From NCBI GenBank assembly GCA_949493535.1, contig CASZWJ010000005.1, positions 1 to 64,000 on the forward strand: 64,000 bases of DNA. The letters run 5' to 3'. The position numbers and the translations under genes are program-made. Source of the DNA: an uncultured Alphaproteobacteria bacterium (GTDB lineage Bacteria; Pseudomonadota; Alphaproteobacteria; RF32; CAG-239). Positions 53,247-61,802 of the stretch are shown one piece after another. Position 1 is the first letter of the stretch. Every line of letters begins with the position of its first letter. The notes below the pieces were generated by a model. That model made no database searches, was not told where the DNA came from, and saw only the letters and a list, made by a program, of their open reading frames with translations.

Positions 53247-54920
53247 ATGTTGCAGTCTTTGTCCATACGCAATGTTGTTTTGATTGATAAGCTCGATTTG
53301 GATTTCAATCGCGGCTTAAGCGTTCTGACCGGAGAAACCGGTGCCGGAAAATCGATTTTGTTGGATTCTCTGGGACTTGTGCTCGGCAATCGCGCCGAAA
53401 CTTCGTTGATTCGTTTTGGCGAAGATAAATTAAGCGTAACAGCGGTATTTGATTTGCCGGATAAATCTGATCCTCTATGGTCGGTTCTTAACGAAAATGA
53501 ATTGGAAGCGGAAGAAGAGCTGATTATCAAACGCACGCTGACCCGTGACGGCAAAAGCAAAATCTTCGTTAATGATCAGGCTGTCAGTTTGAAATTGTTG
53601 AAAGACATTGGCAAATATCTGGTTGAGGTTCACGGGCAGTTTGACAATCAGGGCTTGCTTAATCCGGCGAACCATTTGTCCGTGTTGGACGCATACGGAA
53701 ATTATCCGCAGTTGACGCTTTCGGTTGAAGAGGCTTTTCAAACTTACAAATCCGCTAAACGGCAGCGGATTAAAGCGGAAGAAGATATTGCCAAAGCCAA
53801 GCAGGATGAAGAAAATCTGCGCCATTGGGTCAAAGAGCTTGAAGCCGCCGGAACTTATGCCGGAGAAGAAGCTGAATTGTCTGCCCGCCGTGCAGAGTTG
53901 ATGAATGCCGAAAAAATAATAGAAAATCTGTCTTACGCTTATAATGTCTTAACTCAGGGCAGCGATGTGCAGTCGGCGCTGCGCCATGCACAGTCGGCTC
54001 TAGATAAAGCAGCTTCCCATGTCGAAGGCAAATATGACGAGATTATAGCAGCCTTGGATAGAGCTTTGATTGAAGCTTCGGAAGCAATCAGCCAGATAGA
54101 AGCCGCCTCCGAAAATATCTCAATGAATACCAATGAGCTGGAAAATATTGAAAGCCGGCTGTTTATGCTTAAAGGCTTGGCGCGCAAACATCAGGTTTCG
54201 GTTGAAGATTTGCCGCAGGTGCTGGCTGATTTTCAGGGGCGTTTAAGCACGATAGAATTCGGCGAAGAAGGGATAGAAAACCTGCGCAAAGCCGAGCAAA
54301 ATGCCCGCCTGAATTATCTGAAATCGGCTAACGAATTGAGTGCCGCCCGCATAAAGGCCGCCGCGGAATTGGATAAAAGCGTTATGCGCGAATTGCCGCC
54401 GTTAAAAATGGAAAAAGCCAGATTTGTCACGCAGATTAATAAAAATGATGAAGCTGCATGGAATGAAAACGGTTTTGATGCCGTTGCGTTCACGGTTGCA
54501 ACCAATCCAAATTCTCCGCAGGGTCCGATTAATAAAATAGCTTCCGGCGGCGAGCTGGCGCGCTTTATGCTGGCTTTGAAAGTGAATTTGGCACAGTCTT
54601 CCAGCGTCTCGGCAATGATTTTTGACGAGGTCGACGCAGGTGTCGGCGGCGCGACGGCCCAGGCTGTCGGCGAACGTCTGGCTCGTTTGGCACAAGGCGT
54701 GCAGGTGATGGTCGTGACTCATTCGCCGCAAGTCGCTTCCCGCGGAAACAATCATTTCAAGGTGGAAAAGTCTACTGTTGACAATGTGACGACAACCAAT
54801 GTCCGCGAACTCTCCGAAAACGAGCGTTGCGAAGAAATAGCCCGCATGCTGGCCGGAGAAGTCATTACCGATGAAGCCCGCGCTGCCGCCAATGTTTTGA
54901 TTAATTGTCGCACGGCCTGA
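53247..54920 (+). CDS. recN: DNA repair ATPase RecN
   Basis: 557 aa, SMC-like ATPase for double-strand break repair. The N-terminal half has Walker A GETGAGKS (29-36) after RGLSVLT. Two coiled-coil blocks follow. The C-terminal half has the signature GGELARFMLALK and Walker B AMIFDEVDAGVGG, and VVTHSPQVAS. The start is taken as ATG 53247; a TTG directly before it could also initiate. It is 5 bases from the bamD stop. Confidence 0.96.
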   Translation: MLQSLSIRNVVLIDKLDLDFNRGLSVLTGETGAGKSILLDSLGLVLGNRAETSLIRFGEDKLSVTAVFDLPDKSDPLWSVLNENELEAEEELIIKRTLTRDGKSKIFVNDQAVSLKLLKDIGKYLVEVHGQFDNQGLLNPANHLSVLDAYGNYPQLTLSVEEAFQTYKSAKRQRIKAEEDIAKAKQDEENLRHWVKELEAAGTYAGEEAELSARRAELMNAEKIIENLSYAYNVLTQGSDVQSALRHAQSALDKAASHVEGKYDEIIAALDRALIEASEAISQIEAASENISMNTNELENIESRLFMLKGLARKHQVSVEDLPQVLADFQGRLSTIEFGEEGIENLRKAEQNARLNYLKSANELSAARIKAAAELDKSVMRELPPLKMEKARFVTQINKNDEAAWNENGFDAVAFTVATNPNSPQGPINKIASGGELARFMLALKVNLAQSSSVSAMIFDEVDAGVGGATAQAVGERLARLAQGVQVMVVTHSPQVASRGNNHFKVEKSTVDNVTTTNVRELSENERCEEIARMLAGEVITDEARAAANVLINCRTA

Positions 54921-54951
54921 TTTTTTCCTGTTAAAATATTGTCACTTTGCA

Positions 54952-55004
54952 AAAAAAACTGTTCTATTTTCTGCGGATTGTAGTATAGTCGAAACAGTTT
55001 TTTT
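54952..55004. repeat. 12-bp perfect inverted repeat between recN and the Usg-like gene
   Basis: AAAAAAACTGTT (54952-54963) and AACAGTTTTTTT (54993-55004) are perfect complements, about 29 bases apart. The loop contains TATAGT (54984-54989), a possible -10. It may serve as a terminator in either direction, since a T run ends the arm, or as an operator or 5' leader. Confidence 0.5.
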
Positions 55005-55022
55005 AATAAGGATAAGAATAAG

Positions 55023-56030
55023 ATGAAAAAAATTGCTGTTGTAGGCGTTCAAGAAAGTATCGGCCGCGAAATTTTGAGTTTTTTGGAAGAAGACGGAATT
55101 AAAGCCAAAGATGTTGTCGCTCTGGATTATAAATCCGTTTTGGGCAATCAGGTTTCTTATGGTGAAGATGACGAGCTTGATGTTTTAAATCTTGATGATT
55201 TTGATTTTTCTAAAGTTGATACGGCGATTTTTGCCACGACTGCCGAATTGGCAAAACGTTATGTGCCAAAGGCTTTGGCTAAAGGCGTTAAGGTTGTCGA
55301 TACGTCGTCGGCGTTTTTTGCCGAAAGCGATGTGCCGATGATTGTGGCCGGCCTGAATGATTCCAAAATCAGCGGGGCTGCACGCGGTTTGGTTTCTGTT
55401 CCGTCCGCGCCGGTAACCCAGATGCTTGTTCCTCTGGGCGCCGTTAATGAAAAATATTTGATTAAGCGTATTGTCGTTTCGACTTATACCTCAACTTCCG
55501 TGTATGGCAAGGAAGCCATGGACGAGTTGTTTGATCAGATTCGCAAAATTTATATGAACGATACTTTGGCTGATAATCAAAAGGTTTTCAACAAGCAAAT
55601 TGCTTTTAACGTTATTCCTCAGGTCGGCGAGTTTTTAGGCGATGAAACCGATTGCGAATGGGCCTTGAACGCCGAAACAAAAAAAGTGTTGAACGGCAAT
55701 GTTAAGGTTCATGCCAATTGTGCTGTGATCCCCGCCTTCATCGGCTGCGGGCAGTTTGTCAATGTGGAATGCGAAGATGAGGTTGATGTTGAAGAAGTTC
55801 GCAAACTGATGTCTAAAACGCCGGGCGTGGTCGTGTTTGACAAACATGTCAACGGCGGCTATGTGACTATGGCGGATGTTCAGGGCGAAAATGATATTTA
55901 TGTCAGCCGCCTGCGTCAGGACGTTTCTGTTGAAAACGGCATCAGCTTCTGGTGTGTGGCCGACAATCTGCGCGTCGGTGTGGCCAAAAATGCTTTTGCC
56001 GTTATGAAACTTTTATCTGCAAATAATTAA
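55023..56030 (+). CDS. Aspartate-semialdehyde-dehydrogenase-family protein without catalytic residues (Usg-like)
   Basis: 335 aa with the full Asd fold: an NADP-binding start (KKIAVVGVQESIGREIL), then VVDTSSAFFAESDVPMIV and the C-terminal FWCVADNLRVGVAKNA. The active-site Cys segment (P-N-C-S-T-I-Q-M in Asd) reads P-S-A-P-V-T-Q-M, so Cys is Ala129. The Gln of the Y-Q-A-V-S-G turn, the Arg (here V235) and the His (here C242) are also replaced. E. coli Usg, a known Asd-like protein, has a similar V-P-x-S-x-x-S-Q-L. I infer a Usg-type, non-dehydrogenase role. A true asd must be elsewhere. AAGGATAAG precedes the ATG. Confidence 0.8.
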   Translation: MKKIAVVGVQESIGREILSFLEEDGIKAKDVVALDYKSVLGNQVSYGEDDELDVLNLDDFDFSKVDTAIFATTAELAKRYVPKALAKGVKVVDTSSAFFAESDVPMIVAGLNDSKISGAARGLVSVPSAPVTQMLVPLGAVNEKYLIKRIVVSTYTSTSVYGKEAMDELFDQIRKIYMNDTLADNQKVFNKQIAFNVIPQVGEFLGDETDCEWALNAETKKVLNGNVKVHANCAVIPAFIGCGQFVNVECEDEVDVEEVRKLMSKTPGVVVFDKHVNGGYVTMADVQGENDIYVSRLRQDVSVENGISFWCVADNLRVGVAKNAFAVMKLLSANN

Positions 56031-56053
56031 CGGAATAAACGGAGACTGCCTTA

Positions 56054-58513
56054 ATGAAAAAAATTCTGCCGCTGTTGTTCTTTTCTGCTTTCTGCCTGTT
56101 TGCGGCGGGAGCGGATTTATATGCCGCCGAAGGCGCTTTGCCTGTAGCGCAAGTCAATTATAATGAGTTGAATAAAGAGCTTAATAAAATCGACAATACG
56201 TTAAAAAGCGGCAGCGCCACTCAGGAATATATGAATGACAATGTGCAGAGAATAAGCGAAATTCGCAAGCAGTTAAATGACGCCAAACGCGAGCTTGACA
56301 AAGAACTGCAATATACGCAAAAAAAGCTCGATGCTCTGGGTGACGGACCGACAGACGGCACCAAAGAAGTCGGCGTTATTGCTCAAAAACGCAAGGAATT
56401 TAATGCGGAATTGGCTTCTCAAAAAGGCAAAATTGCCGAAGCGGACATTATTCTGACAAGGCTTGACGAACTGGATACAAAAATCTTAAATCTGCGCAGC
56501 CGCGAGCTTTTCGGAAATATGTTTGACAAGCAAAGCCCGCTGGTTTATCCGTCAAACTTTTTTTATGCCAACAAACTGTTTGTCAGTTTCCTTTATGGAA
56601 TTATGCATTCGCCGGTCAATTGGTATGAAAATTTGAGCCAGGAACAGCGCAGCGAAGTATACAGCAGTTTAATGCCGGTTTTGTTCACCTTTTTCCTCTC
56701 TTTATGGATTGGCGTTTATTTGCGTTTGTTTATCATGCGTAAGTTTGGTTATGATAAAGACATTGAGCATCCGCGCTATGGCAAGAAAGTGTCTGCTGCG
56801 GTTTTTGTTGCGATAGCTTATGGCGTTATTCCGTCGTCAATTGTTGCCGGGCTGCTGATTTGGATAGCTTCCTCGCCGCTGATGACCGGATATTTTGCCA
56901 TGACTATCGGCACTTTTTTGTATTTTTCTTTATATGTTTTGCTCGGACGGGCAATTGCAAGGGTCGTTTTTGCGCCGTATAATCCGCGTTGGCGCTTGGT
57001 TAATGTCAGTGATGAAAAAGCTCTCCGCCTGACCTCGGCTTTTTACGGGGCTATCAATGCAATAGGCTTATTCGGTTTCTTAGAGCACATGGCCGATAAA
57101 TCTGATTTTTCAATTGAATTGTCTTCTTATATTTCGGCAATGGGATGTTTTGTAAAAGCTTTCTTTATTGTTGTTATTGTCAAACGTCTGTTATGGGACG
57201 GCGTCGAATACAACGAAGATGATGATAATACGGAAAATCCGGCGGATGAAAGCGTTGATTCCACATTTAAAATCACTTTTATGACAATCTTATCCGGCAT
57301 TATTCTTTGCGGCATTTCTGTTTTCGGTTATCCGTTTTTATCGGCATTCATTTTGAACCGCCTGATTTTAACCTTTATCCTTTTAGGCTTCTTGTTTATT
57401 ATCCGCAAAGCCTTTGAAGAGATTATGCATCGTTTGCTGTTGCTGCGTTTTTGGGCAAAAACTTTCAGGCTGAAACGCCGCCTGCTCAGCAAATTGAATT
57501 TTTGGCTGAGTTTGGTTGTCGATCCGTTGTTTGCTTTATTGGCAATTTATATGGTTTTGGCTTTATGGGGCGTTTCGACCGAAGTATTGAACCATAGCAT
57601 TGTCAAGCTCTTTACCGGCTTTACCATTGGCGGTATCAAAATTTCACTGTTGTCAATAATGTTGGGAATTTTGGTTTTCTTCATCGGCGTTAACATCGTA
57701 AAAGCCTTAAAGCGCCGTTTATCAAACAATCTGTTGAGCAAAATGGATATTGATGAGGGAATTAAAGCCTCTTTGGAATCCGGATTCGGCTCTGTCGGAT
57801 TCGTTATTTCGGCGCTGATAGCCATCGCCATTATGGGCGGCGATTTAAGCAACCTCGCATTGATTGCCGGTGCTTTGTCAGTCGGTATCGGTTTGGGCTT
57901 GCAGAATATCGTAAATAACTTTGTATCGGGCATTATTCTGCTGTTTGAACGCCCGATAAAAGTCGGAGATTGGGTCATTATTAACGGAGAGGAAGGCAAG
58001 GTTAAACAGATTAATATCCGCTCGACCGAGGTGGAAACATTCAAGCGTTCCAGCCTGATTATTCCGAATGCAAACCTGCTGTCGACCACGGTAACCAACC
58101 TGACACACAGCAATAACAATGCCCGCTTGTCATTAAGCGTCGGCGTTGCCTATGGTACGGATACGCGCAAAGTGGCCAATATTCTGCTTGAATGTGCGGA
58201 AAAACATAAACGCGTTTTGAAAAAGCCCGAGCCGTCGGTCATATTCAAAGACTTTGGCGAAAGCAGCCTTGATTTTGAATTGCGTTGTTATACCAATGAC
58301 ATTTGGAGCGGCTGGTCAATCCCCAGCGATTTGCGTTATGAAATTGACAGGCGCTTTCGCGAAGAAGGGATTGAAATTCCGTTCCCGCAGCGCAGCCTGC
58401 ATATCGGCGATGAGATTACCCGCAAAACCTTAAACCATATGCTTCAGGATAAAACAGGGTTAAAGGTTGTCAAAAAGCATAAAAAGGTCAAGCTCAGTGA
58501 AGAAGATGAATAA
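56054..58513 (+). CDS. Large mechanosensitive channel, MscS family
   Basis: 819 aa. A signal peptide (residues 1-24) and a periplasmic coiled coil (about 30-160) precede 10 or so TM segments. The MscS core is in the last third: GIGLGLQNIVNNFVSGIILLFERPIKVGDWV (pore helix TM3 and beta domain), then IPNANLLSTTVTNLTHS and the alpha/beta end with FREEGIEIPFPQRSLHI. It resembles the large MscK/YbdG-type members and should gate under hypo-osmotic stress. The stop overlaps murL by 8 bases, so it may share a transcript with murL. Confidence 0.92.
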   Translation: MKKILPLLFFSAFCLFAAGADLYAAEGALPVAQVNYNELNKELNKIDNTLKSGSATQEYMNDNVQRISEIRKQLNDAKRELDKELQYTQKKLDALGDGPTDGTKEVGVIAQKRKEFNAELASQKGKIAEADIILTRLDELDTKILNLRSRELFGNMFDKQSPLVYPSNFFYANKLFVSFLYGIMHSPVNWYENLSQEQRSEVYSSLMPVLFTFFLSLWIGVYLRLFIMRKFGYDKDIEHPRYGKKVSAAVFVAIAYGVIPSSIVAGLLIWIASSPLMTGYFAMTIGTFLYFSLYVLLGRAIARVVFAPYNPRWRLVNVSDEKALRLTSAFYGAINAIGLFGFLEHMADKSDFSIELSSYISAMGCFVKAFFIVVIVKRLLWDGVEYNEDDDNTENPADESVDSTFKITFMTILSGIILCGISVFGYPFLSAFILNRLILTFILLGFLFIIRKAFEEIMHRLLLLRFWAKTFRLKRRLLSKLNFWLSLVVDPLFALLAIYMVLALWGVSTEVLNHSIVKLFTGFTIGGIKISLLSIMLGILVFFIGVNIVKALKRRLSNNLLSKMDIDEGIKASLESGFGSVGFVISALIAIAIMGGDLSNLALIAGALSVGIGLGLQNIVNNFVSGIILLFERPIKVGDWVIINGEEGKVKQINIRSTEVETFKRSSLIIPNANLLSTTVTNLTHSNNNARLSLSVGVAYGTDTRKVANILLECAEKHKRVLKKPEPSVIFKDFGESSLDFELRCYTNDIWSGWSIPSDLRYEIDRRFREEGIEIPFPQRSLHIGDEITRKTLNHMLQDKTGLKVVKKHKKVKLSEEDE

Positions 58514-59834
58514 ATTTCGCTTTGTCTCGTATCATTTTGATACGAAAACATCCGAGGCAAGCCTTAATTATGCTTTTGATGATGCATATCATTTTTGCGA
58601 AAAGATAAAGTTTCATAAAGCGAAAACGGATTTAACGGCTGAAGAATTAAAGGCTGTTGAGAAAATTCTGTTCTTTCTGCATATAGCCTGCGGTATCAGC
58701 TATTATAAAGCTTTTGTGCCGAATGTTATGGAAATTGAAACCGGTTCTTTAAACAAAGAGCAGGCGGAATTTTTCAATGAATTTTATAAAAAAGGCTTGG
58801 GCGAATTTTCGTGGCGCAATAATCTTAATCTGAATAATGTCATCAATTTTCCTTGGGGTGAAAGTCCGTCGCATGTTGAAGCCGCGCTTTTGCTTTTGCC
58901 CGATTTGACGGCAGTGCCGATTGGCGGCGGCAAAGATTCGAATGTCGTTTTGGAAACCTTAAAATCTCATGGTGAAAAAGTTGTCTGCATAGCTCAGGGG
59001 CGCCCGCGTCCGATTCGCGAGTCGATAGAAGTTTCCGGCTGTCCCGATATTGAGTTTACGCGAACGATTGCTCCCGAGCTTATCGCTTTGAATACGGAAG
59101 AGGGCGTTTATAACGGCCACGTGCCGATAACCGGAGTTTATGCGTTTTGTCTGGCCTTATGTGCCGTTTTGTATGGTTATGATAAAGTTGCCATGGGGAA
59201 CGAGCGTTCGGCCAATGTCGGCAATTTGGTGCGTGATGACAGTTTTGAGGTCAATCACCAATGGAGCAAATCTTTGGAATTTGAAAAAGCCTTTAATGGT
59301 TTTGCGCAAAAATATCTGCTTAAAAATTTCACTTATTTTTCAATGCTGCGGCCATTGTCTGAATTGGACATTGCCCGCCGTTTTGCCAAACTGACCCCGT
59401 ATCATCAGGTTTTCACCAGTTGCAATAAGGCTTTTAAGCTGGATAAGGAAAAGCGTTTGGAGCGTTGGTGCGGCGAATGTGACAAATGCCGTTTTGTCTT
59501 TTTAGCCTTGGCGCCGTTTATGGATAAGGCGGATTTGGTAAAGGCCGTGGGCAGGAATATTTTGGCAGATGAAAAACAGCTCGGCGGTTTTGAAGAATTG
59601 CTCGGCTTGTCAAAACACAAGCCTTTTGAATGTGTCGGCGAGTTAGAAGAATGTGCCGTTGCCATTTATCTTTTGGCGCAAAAAGATGATTGGAAGGATG
59701 ACTTTATGATAAAAAATTTATACCCGCGCCTGTTGGAAAAATATGGCTTATCGCAATTGCAGATTTGGGAAAAACAGGTTTTTACCAAGTCGGAAAAGCA
59801 TTGTCTGCCGGAGAACTTTAGGGACTATCTCTGA
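58506..59834 (+). CDS. murL: UDP-MurNAc-L-Ala-L-Glu epimerase MurL
   Basis: 442 aa. In Xanthomonas oryzae MurL turns UDP-MurNAc-L-Ala-L-Glu into the D-Glu form, using ATP and giving AMP + PPi. The sequence has a PP-loop-like PIGGGKDS (138-145), fitting that chemistry, a second conserved block VAMGNERSANVGN (228-240) and a C-x2-C-x2-C cluster WCGECDKC (C322, C325, C328). Assignment rests on pairing with murD2 next door: the stop and murD2 start overlap (TGATG). ATG 58506 overlaps the mscS end by 8 bases. Confidence 0.78.
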   Translation: MNKFRFVSYHFDTKTSEASLNYAFDDAYHFCEKIKFHKAKTDLTAEELKAVEKILFFLHIACGISYYKAFVPNVMEIETGSLNKEQAEFFNEFYKKGLGEFSWRNNLNLNNVINFPWGESPSHVEAALLLLPDLTAVPIGGGKDSNVVLETLKSHGEKVVCIAQGRPRPIRESIEVSGCPDIEFTRTIAPELIALNTEEGVYNGHVPITGVYAFCLALCAVLYGYDKVAMGNERSANVGNLVRDDSFEVNHQWSKSLEFEKAFNGFAQKYLLKNFTYFSMLRPLSELDIARRFAKLTPYHQVFTSCNKAFKLDKEKRLERWCGECDKCRFVFLALAPFMDKADLVKAVGRNILADEKQLGGFEELLGLSKHKPFECVGELEECAVAIYLLAQKDDWKDDFMIKNLYPRLLEKYGLSQLQIWEKQVFTKSEKHCLPENFRDYL

Positions 59835-61180
59835 TGTTGATGAACGAGTTGAAAAATAAAAATATTTTAGTTTGGGGATTAGGCAAAGAAGGTTTGGCAG
59901 TTGTCCGTTTTTTGCAGCAAAAACGGTTTTATGATAATTTGTATCTCTATAATGATTCCCTGTTATCGGAAAAAGTGGAAGGCTTTAGCATCTATAGCGG
60001 GGATGATATTAAGATGTTGATGCCGAAAATTGACGTGATAATCCGCTCGCCCGGTGTCAGCATTTATAAAGACGAGATAATCAAAGCCAAAGCCGCCGGA
60101 ATAAAAGTGACGTCATCATCAGATATTTTCCTCTCGGAAATGCGGAAAAATCACCCTGAAACAACCGTAATCGGCGTAACCGGATCAAAGGGCAAAAGTA
60201 CCACGTCTTCTTTGTTGTTTCATGCGCTGAAAGAAATGGGAGAAAATGCGGCGCTTGGCGGCAATATCGGCCGTCCGCTGATTGAACTGCTTGAAGAAAA
60301 TCACTGTTTTGTCATTTGTGAACTGTCTTCGTATCAGTGCAGCGATTTAAGCGTTTCTCCGCAGATTGTGCTGTTTACGAATTTGTTTCCCGAGCATGTT
60401 GATTGGCACCGCAATCACGATAATTATTATCGTGATAAAGTTCATTTGGTAGCGCATCAACAGAAAAATGATGTATGCTTTGTCAATGCCAAATGCGAAA
60501 AACTGCAAAAATACTGTTCTGAATATGATTTGCCTTATCGTTATTATAATCGCTCCGAAGGTTTTGCTGAATTGAACAATGTTTTGTGCCGTAATGGCGA
60601 GGAGTGGCTGGAGATTCATGACACCAAGTTGGAGGGCTATCATAATCTGGATAATATGGCCGGCGTTTTATCCGTGATTGAATATCTGGGCTTGGATACA
60701 AAACAAGCGGCGGAAAGTTTTAAAACCTTTACGGCTTTGCCGCACCGCCTGCAAAAAATCGGCGAAAAAGACGGTATTAGCTTTATTAATGACAGCATTT
60801 CCACTGCGCCGGAAACGGCAATGGCGGCTATTCAGTCTTTTGATGAACCAATGGGAGTCTTTTTGGGCGGATATGATCGCAAGCAGGATTATACGGATTT
60901 GGCGCGGTTTATCAACGATAATCCTAAAGTTAAGGTTGTTGCGGCGTTGTTTCAAACAGGGCCGAGAGTGGCCGAAGCACTCAGAAAAACGGTAACGCGC
61001 CCTGATTTTGTTCTGATTGAAGAAAAAGATTTTGAAACGTCGGTTAAAAAACTTTTCAAAGAGTTGAAAATGCAAAACGGAAAACTGGCGCTGTTTTCAC
61101 CGGCTGCGCCAAGTTATGATTCGTTCAAAAGCTTTGAAATGCGCGGGGCTGAATTTATCCGGATATTCGAAAATCTTTAA
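59834..61180 (+). CDS. murD2: UDP-MurNAc-L-Ala--L-Glu ligase MurD2
   Basis: 448 aa Mur ligase. P-loop GVTGSKGKST (114-123) in place of the usual G-T-N-G-K-T of MurD, central ELSSYQCSDLS, and the third domain with FINDSISTAPETAMAAIQSF and GGYDRKQDYTDLARF. MurD adds D-Glu; MurD2 adds L-Glu, and then MurL epimerises the product. The side-by-side pair is the reason for choosing MurD2 over MurD. Start 59834 overlaps the murL stop (TGATG); ATG 59840 is an alternative. Confidence 0.78.
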   Translation: MLMNELKNKNILVWGLGKEGLAVVRFLQQKRFYDNLYLYNDSLLSEKVEGFSIYSGDDIKMLMPKIDVIIRSPGVSIYKDEIIKAKAAGIKVTSSSDIFLSEMRKNHPETTVIGVTGSKGKSTTSSLLFHALKEMGENAALGGNIGRPLIELLEENHCFVICELSSYQCSDLSVSPQIVLFTNLFPEHVDWHRNHDNYYRDKVHLVAHQQKNDVCFVNAKCEKLQKYCSEYDLPYRYYNRSEGFAELNNVLCRNGEEWLEIHDTKLEGYHNLDNMAGVLSVIEYLGLDTKQAAESFKTFTALPHRLQKIGEKDGISFINDSISTAPETAMAAIQSFDEPMGVFLGGYDRKQDYTDLARFINDNPKVKVVAALFQTGPRVAEALRKTVTRPDFVLIEEKDFETSVKKLFKELKMQNGKLALFSPAAPSYDSFKSFEMRGAEFIRIFENL

Positions 61181-61246
61181 TATCTGTTTTTATATGATAA
61201 ATAATGCTTGCATTTTATTTGGAATATCTCTAAATATATGAGCGAT

Positions 61247-61322
<76 letters not shown>

Positions 61323-61325
61323 TTA

Positions 61326-61357
61326 AAAAAAGCTCCTCTCGCAGGGGCTTTTTTTAT
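61326..61357 (+). terminator. Terminator after tRNA-Thr
   Basis: AAAGCTCCT and AGGGGCTTT form a stem with one G-T pair around loop CTCGC (stem about 61329-61351), followed by T. Confidence 0.8.
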
Positions 61358-61382
61358 GGTAACAATCAAGATCGGAATCGAA

Positions 61383-61650
61383 CCCGAGAGGGCTCGGGGA
61401 TAAAATCAACCGTTGCTCCGGTTGATTTTACCGCAAGAGGCGTAGCTTTGTCGGTAGATGAGTGCAATTTTGCACGAAAGATACCCTGCAAAGCAAGTGA
61501 CCGACGCATGGTTAGTAAGTGCTTTGCACGAACTTACCAAGCTAGATGAGGCCAAAAATATCTCCGGTGGAGATATTTTTAACGACAGGTGCAGACTTGT
61601 CAGCAAGCGACAGAGCGGTAGCGAAGAGAGCGAGCGTTACAAGTCAAATT
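61383..61650. other. Hairpin-dense non-coding segment between tRNA-Thr and its copy
   Basis: At least five perfect hairpins are packed into about 270 bases: CCCGAG/CTCGGG (61383-61398), TAAAATCAACCG/CGGTTGATTTTA (61401-61430, 12 bp), GTGCAA/TTGCAC (61462-61475), AAAAATATCTCC/GGAGATATTTTT (61554-61580, 12 bp, loop GGT), and GACTTGT/ACAAGTC later. GTCGGT/ACCGAC enclose the third. The first arm also holds GGAATCGAACCCGAG, the reverse complement of a T-arm-like sequence. No protein is likely: frames are open only because of short length. A non-coding RNA or mobile remnant is possible. Confidence 0.6.
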
Positions 61651-61655
61651 GACGA

Positions 61656-61671
61656 ATTCCCTTAACCGGCA
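61656..61671 (+). repeat. 16-bp duplicate of the tRNA-Thr 3' end (possible att scar)
   Basis: ATTCCCTTAACCGGCA occurs at 61304-61319, inside the T-arm and acceptor of the tRNA, and again at 61656-61671, 352 bp downstream, both in direct orientation. Such a split direct repeat is what integration of an element into a tRNA 3' end leaves. Confidence 0.75.
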
Positions 61672-61684
61672 TCATGAAAAACAC

Positions 61685-61779
61685 TTGACAAAGTAGGAAA
61701 TATATCCTAAACATAAAACATCACTTACCGAAAGTGTATCTAAAAACCGTTGGTTAATTCCAACGGTTTTTCTTTTTTT
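61685..61779 (+). ncRNA. Candidate short transcript or leader before the AT-rich genes
   Basis: TTGACA (61685-61690), 17 bases, TAAACA (61708-61713) may be a promoter. The stretch behind it contains a CACTT/AAGTG hairpin and ends in a perfect 12-bp terminator (61742-61779). This could be a small RNA of about 65 nt or an attenuator in front of the gene at 61803. The -10 is poor, so confidence is low. Confidence 0.35.
61742..61779 (+). terminator. Strong intrinsic terminator before the 61803 gene
   Basis: AAAAACCGTTGG (61742-61753) and CCAACGGTTTTT (61760-61771), loop TTAATT, then C and seven T. Perfect 12-bp stem. It insulates the AT-rich genes from upstream transcription. Confidence 0.93.
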
Positions 61780-61802
61780 AACAATACAAAAGGAGAATTA
61801 AA

